Assembly (NCBI GenBank): GCA_034696485.1
Contig: JAQIWT010001340.1
Span: 1 to 11,246 of the forward strand
Length of the DNA: 11,246 nt
Origin: Isohypsibius dastychi
Taxonomy: Eukaryota > Tardigrada > Eutardigrada > Parachela > Isohypsibiidae
Direction: 5' to 3'
Shown: piece by piece, positions 8,445 to 11,246 of the stretch
Layout: the number at the start of each line of letters is the position of its first letter
Numbering within the stretch: position 1 is the stretch's first letter
Position numbers and translations under genes: made by a program
Notes under the pieces: generated by a model
Seen by the model: the letters and a program-made list of their open reading frames with translations, nothing else
What the model was told of the DNA's origin: nothing
Database searches by the model: none

Positions 8445-8503
8445 TTCCAGCTAAACAGTTTTCCAACAATAATTTCAATTCTTTGTGCCCATATTATTTC
8501 AAG

Positions 8504-8802
8504 ATGTGCAAGTTATTACTCTTGATTTCACTGATCGTGTTCGTTACAGTTGTTGGTAGGATTTTCCTTCATATTCCGGAACTCGAAAGACTTGTTTATT
8601 TAATCTGTTTCTCTGTTCAGGTGCTCAAAATCAAAGACCGACGCCACCACCGTTTTGGGGAGAGGACTTCACAAAAGAACTCAAGGATCAAATTCTAAGG
8701 ACAACACTGCCACCTAAAGATGGACGCATGCCCGCTTGGTTCAAACTGTTAACGCTGAAAGTTGATGAGAATCAAGGAAATTTTAACAGCGCTGTTGTTT
8801 AA
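8504..8802 (+). CDS. Small secreted peptide, 77 residues, two exons, unrecognised
   Basis: Exon 8504-8555 encodes a classic signal peptide (MCKLLLLISLIVFVTVVG). It is joined in phase 1 across a 65-bp intron (GTAGGA...CTGTTCAG) to exon 8621-8802, which ends in TAA. The mature part (about 59 residues) begins AQNQRPTPPPFWGEDF, has a mixed-charge, probably helical middle (TKELKDQILR), then PAWFKLL and a polar tail ending SAVV. It has no cysteine after the signal peptide, no dibasic cleavage pair and no amidation signal. That argues against a typical processed neuropeptide or a disulfide-rich antimicrobial peptide. Intron position right at the end of the signal peptide is common for small secreted proteins. 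A TATA/Inr promoter sits 60-100 bp upstream, which suggests regulated, high-level or tissue-specific expression. I do not recognise the family. The gene is convergent with CFAP161, their stop codons being 87 bp apart. Confidence 0.75.
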
Positions 8803-8889
8803 ACGAAATGTCCCAACTGTTTTTCTGGTTAAACAAAACTGTTCGTTTGTATAAAATTACGAGCCGTCCATGTTTGATTCCAGAAATTC

Positions 8890-10677
8890 TTATTCGGTAA
8901 ACCGCACACGCTTTGTTGCTGAAGATTTCGGACAATTCCTATAGTCTCCGCCAGCTTCTTGTCTCGCATAATTATTCCTCGGAGAAAATGAGGCTTCTGC
9001 GTACGGATCAGAACCTTGAACTACTTGTCCATCTGGACCACAAATGACGCCATCATATGGCAGTTGATATCCGTTCTCTGAAGTCAGCTTCGTATTAAAG
9101 AACGAGTCGCCAGATTCTGTGGTTTCTTTCTTGGACAAATCTTCCTCAGCTTGACCTTTAAAAAGTCAAAACATCAACCTTTAAAATCTGAGGTCTGTCA
9201 ATGCGGTCTGTACCGATTTGGCTCTCCAGCTTTTCGCGAAACTCGAGTTCCTTGTCCTGATCAAGTTTCCAAGGCGAAAACGAAGCTGGCTTCAAGTTAA
9301 ATATTGCGTTGCTCTTCTCCATTTTATCGAGTGTGACATCTCGATCACAGGTCATAAGATATTCAATTCCGTACGTGGTTCTGAAAACACAAACACCGAA
9401 AATGAGAACCCATCTGTTGTTTTCGATTCTAATCAGAAAACGATAAACTAGCTGCCAACTGTCAATGAAAATTTTTAAAAATCAAGAAATGAATTATGTC
9501 ACTGATAAAGAAATTAAAAAGAGTAACTGGAATTACTTGAATCTTTTGAAGAAATTCACTGTGAGGCTACGTCCAGTTAGCACATGCATTATAACCACTG
9601 ACTGTCGAGTCTGCAATAAGTAAATATGCTTGAAAGTGCAACCAGGGTTTTCCACTTGAACTCACGTCAACTGGTTCTCCTTCCATAATTGGGCGCATGT
9701 TTCTATCCAAGCACTGAAAGTTCCAAAGCGATTTCTTTGCAGGAAGTGGATAAAGCCACACAGTCTGCTTTCTGGCGACCGTGTCGAGATTGTATGAATA
9801 TTCCGGAGAGCTTGTCAGACGCCACTACTGAACAAACCAAATTCAGTGTCTTTCACGTCTACGACATTATGCATCAGTAAGACGCGGCGTTTTATCAAAA
9901 TAATCCCGTTTATTTAATTTTGCAACTTCTGCTCAGTATTATGATTGTCAAACCTCGCGATTGTTCACTCGAGGGTCTGCGTTGAATAAAACTCGTAATT
10001 CTATCTTTTGTCAATTTTGTAATGGCGTACCTCTAATCCTTGCCAATCAACGACGCTGATCAAATACAGAGGATCGCCGTAGCACACTCGTCTGATCTTG
10101 CGAGGATAGGTGATTTCATTTTGACTGGAACCATTAAAAACCACAGTACAGTACACATAATACCGCGTCCGTTTTCGTTTTAAGAACTCACTGTTTTATG
10201 TAAAATGTACTGCGTCCTTTTGGGCGAGTCTCTGAGATATTACCGTAAGCCAGAGCGATTCCGTTGTCATCCACTTTTGACATATCGATGACCAAAGATG
10301 GACACTCGCAGTCTGTGGTATTTTTGCTAGCTGGAGGGACCATTCCGACACTCTGAATGTGAACAGCATCACCGTAAAACAGTTGGCCTTCATCCTGATG
10401 TCCGACTTCCATGTACTGAAACCTCGTGTTTTAAAATGGTGATCTATCGAACCTAATCGCGAAGAGACAATCACACTTCTTGATTTGACTGCATGAGTAT
10501 CCAGTTCCTCCGATCCATATCTAGCTTCGACTCTTCGTCTACTTTGATCTTATGCTTAGCCAGATCTTCCGCCAGGCAGCGTCGCTCGTACCAGTTTCCA
10601 TTCATTGTCACTGGGTCGTACAGACGAGAAACGTGTGGCCACTCATGGAGTAATGGCGGAGCTCCATATGGATCCAT
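8890..10677 (-). CDS. CFAP161: CFAP161 homologue (cilia- and flagella-associated protein 161)
   Basis: Six exons: 10677-10477, 10415-10192, 10124-10031, 9824-9571, 9380-9214, 9155-8890, giving 401 residues. Introns are 61, 67, 206, 190 and 58 bp; joins were fixed by frame and family resemblance. Family landmarks in order: GNWYERRCLAED (27-38, compare the family's G-N-W-x-E start), LFYGDAV (79-85), RPKGRSTFYIK (131-141), CYGDPLYL (156-163), WNFQCLDRNMRPIMEGEPV (207-225), then TTYGIEY (259-265). In vertebrates CFAP161 is a roughly 300-residue microtubule inner protein of axonemal doublets in motile cilia and sperm flagella, so this gene implies flagellated cells. About 85-90 residues at the C-terminus (from G314, polar and low in hydrophobics) exceed the usual length. 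The ATG at 10677 (AAAATGG) is the first in its frame. Intron 9825-10030 ends in an unusual CAGTAG. Confidence 0.9.
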
Positions 10678-10764
10678 TTTACGTTCGAGCAAGAAGAACA
10701 ACAAACCAGAAACTCTGTCGACTTACTGAGTCTAGAAAAGGGAGAGTCTGGTTGCTCACGACGA

Positions 10765-10772
10765 GTTGCTAT
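10765..10772. promoter_or_regulatory. X-box half-site (GTTGCTAT) upstream of CFAP161
   Basis: GTTGCTAT matches the 5' half and AT spacer of the RFX X-box, about 90 bp upstream of the CFAP161 ATG. RFX sites drive ciliary genes at such distances. The 3' half that follows (GTGCGA) does not match, so this is at best a half-site. Confidence 0.3.
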
Positions 10773-10778
10773 GTGCGA

Positions 10779-10803
10779 GCTACTGACAGTAGCCTACTGT
10801 AGG
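10779..10803. repeat. Two abutting odd-length palindromes
   Basis: GCTACTG-A-CAGTAGC (10779-10793) and CCTAC-T-GTAGG (10793-10803) are both perfect inverted repeats around a single base, and they share one base. Each repeats the word CTACTG. They could form a dyad-symmetric binding site in the CFAP161 promoter region. Confidence 0.7.
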
Positions 10804-10992
10804 TGCACTCAAACGAGGAGATGAGACGAGGTACCTGGCAGATGGATTCTTTCACGGACGAAAAGTTCAGTGGAGTAGGAAAAAGACAGGACTTCTGCCA
10901 TGAATAAAAGCACAGGGTCAGAGTTATTTGACGACAGTTTTGGACTAATACATGACGAACTATACAACGTGAAGAAACACTTCTTTAGGTGA

Positions 10993-10998
10993 TTTATT
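10993..10998 (-). terminator. AATAAA poly(A) signal of the His/Lys-rich gene
   Basis: TTTATT on the plus strand is AATAAA on the minus strand, about 96 nt beyond the stop codon at 11094-11096. Confidence 0.6.
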
Positions 10999-11093
10999 CT
11001 GAGAAACCGTGTATGTATAGCTTTTCAGTGAAATCTATCGGCCAGAACAGTTGTAGAAGTGCAAAAACAGCTAAAAAAACAGTCAGATATCAC

Positions 11094-11246
11094 TTATGGC
11101 TTGGAGGTCGTGCTGGTTGCGTTGTGGTGACCGTGATGATGGCCGCCATGATGCTTGTCGTGCTTCTTCTTGTGGTCCTTTTTCTTGTGATCTTTCTTTC
11201 CTTTTCCCTTTCCGTGTTTGTGGGGCTTAAGTCCGTGATCCTTTGG
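11094..11246 (-). CDS. His/Lys-rich protein, C-terminal end (partial, runs off the right edge)
   Basis: An open minus-strand frame enters from the right edge and ends in TAA at 11094-11096, giving 50 residues with no interruption. Composition is extreme: Lys and His dominate, with alternating KDHKKK-type and GGHHHGHH segments and a short Thr/Ser tail ending STTSKP. Visible motifs include DHKKKDHKKKHD and HHGGHHHGHH. Such a tail could bind metal ions (Zn, Cu, Ni) or polyanions; this follows from composition, not from homology. The TAA is followed by a proper AATAAA about 96 nt on, which supports a genuine gene end. The family cannot be named, because the rest of the protein is outside the window. 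NAT near the end is a potential N-glycosylation sequon if the protein is secreted. Confidence 0.7.
   Translation of the reverse strand, partial: PKDHGLKPHKHGKGKGKKDHKKKDHKKKHDKHHGGHHHGHHNATSTTSKP

Larger units (their letters stand above)
7334..8503. other. Spacer between the SLC46-like gene and the small secreted-peptide gene
   Basis: About 1.17 kb, AT-rich. It holds the SLC46-like promoter region (perfect palindrome TTCCGGAA at 7373-7380, about 40 bp upstream of that ATG), one tentative two-exon peptide gene (7678-7903) and a TATA/Inr promoter at the right end. Between 7904 and 8406 I see only a short direct repeat of ACTGGAATA (about 8041-8063) and an open frame at 8138-8413 without an ATG start or homology. 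No tRNA, transposon or other RNA gene was recognised. Confidence 0.5.
10678..11093. other. Upstream region of CFAP161, downstream of the His/Lys-rich gene
   Basis: These 416 bp carry no coding exon that I can support. They contain an RFX X-box half-site (10765-10772), two adjacent palindromes (10779-10803) and a minus-strand poly(A) signal (10993-10998). A plus-strand AATAAA near 10905 has no matching gene. The promoter and 5' UTR of CFAP161 should lie here. Confidence 0.55.

Noticed and set aside
9903-9976. Possible microexon inside the CFAP161 intron 9825-10030 (after an AACGCAG acceptor)
   Set aside because: In the required phase 0 it reads a stop at its fourth codon. A different phase would not fit exon 3.
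1-11246. CRISPR arrays, insertion sequences, tRNA or rRNA genes, bacterial operons
   Set aside because: None is visible. Introns and gene types show nuclear metazoan DNA.

Overview
The window is animal nuclear DNA from a compact genome. Genes are split by short GT-AG introns, mostly 50-67 bp, and spacers are short. It carries a TGF-beta-superfamily type I receptor, which marks it as metazoan, and CFAP161, a protein of motile axonemes. CFAP161 argues against a nematode. A small ecdysozoan or other compact invertebrate fits, and a tardigrade is my best guess; this is inference, since no diagnostic lineage gene is present.

Layout, left to right. (1) 1-476, minus: the first two exons of a TGF-beta/activin type I receptor, with signal peptide and Cys-rich ectodomain start, running off the left edge. 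(2) 477-1370: spacer between divergent genes, with a 15-bp tandem repeat, an E-box/CRE-like site and a TATCGATA element. (3) 1371-3534, plus: 'gene A', an 11-exon gene for a 459-residue secreted, apparently all-helical protein. (4) 3628-5353, plus: 'gene B', a diverged tandem paralogue of A with matching intron positions and phases and three internal exons of identical length. I do not recognise this family, and it is the best candidate here for something undescribed. (5) 5595-7333, minus: a complete four-exon SLC46-type (proton-coupled folate transporter-like) MFS transporter, convergent with B. (6) 7334-8503: spacer with a tentative two-exon 41-residue secreted peptide (7678-7903) and, at its right end, a TATA/Inr core promoter. 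(7) 8504-8802, plus: a two-exon 77-residue secreted, cysteine-poor peptide. (8) 8890-10677, minus: a six-exon CFAP161 homologue (401 residues) with an unusual C-terminal extension. (9) 10678-11093: its upstream region, with two adjacent palindromes and an RFX X-box half-site. (10) 11094-11246, minus: the His/Lys-rich end of a protein that runs off the right edge.

The genes do not form one pathway: receptor, transporter and axoneme protein look like ordinary neighbours. The exception is the A/B pair, which arose by tandem duplication and may share regulation, as only 93 bp separate A's stop from B's putative start. All exon joins were made by eye from splice signals, phase continuity and, where possible, homology or A/B comparison. 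Gene B's first two exons and the 41-residue peptide are the least certain.
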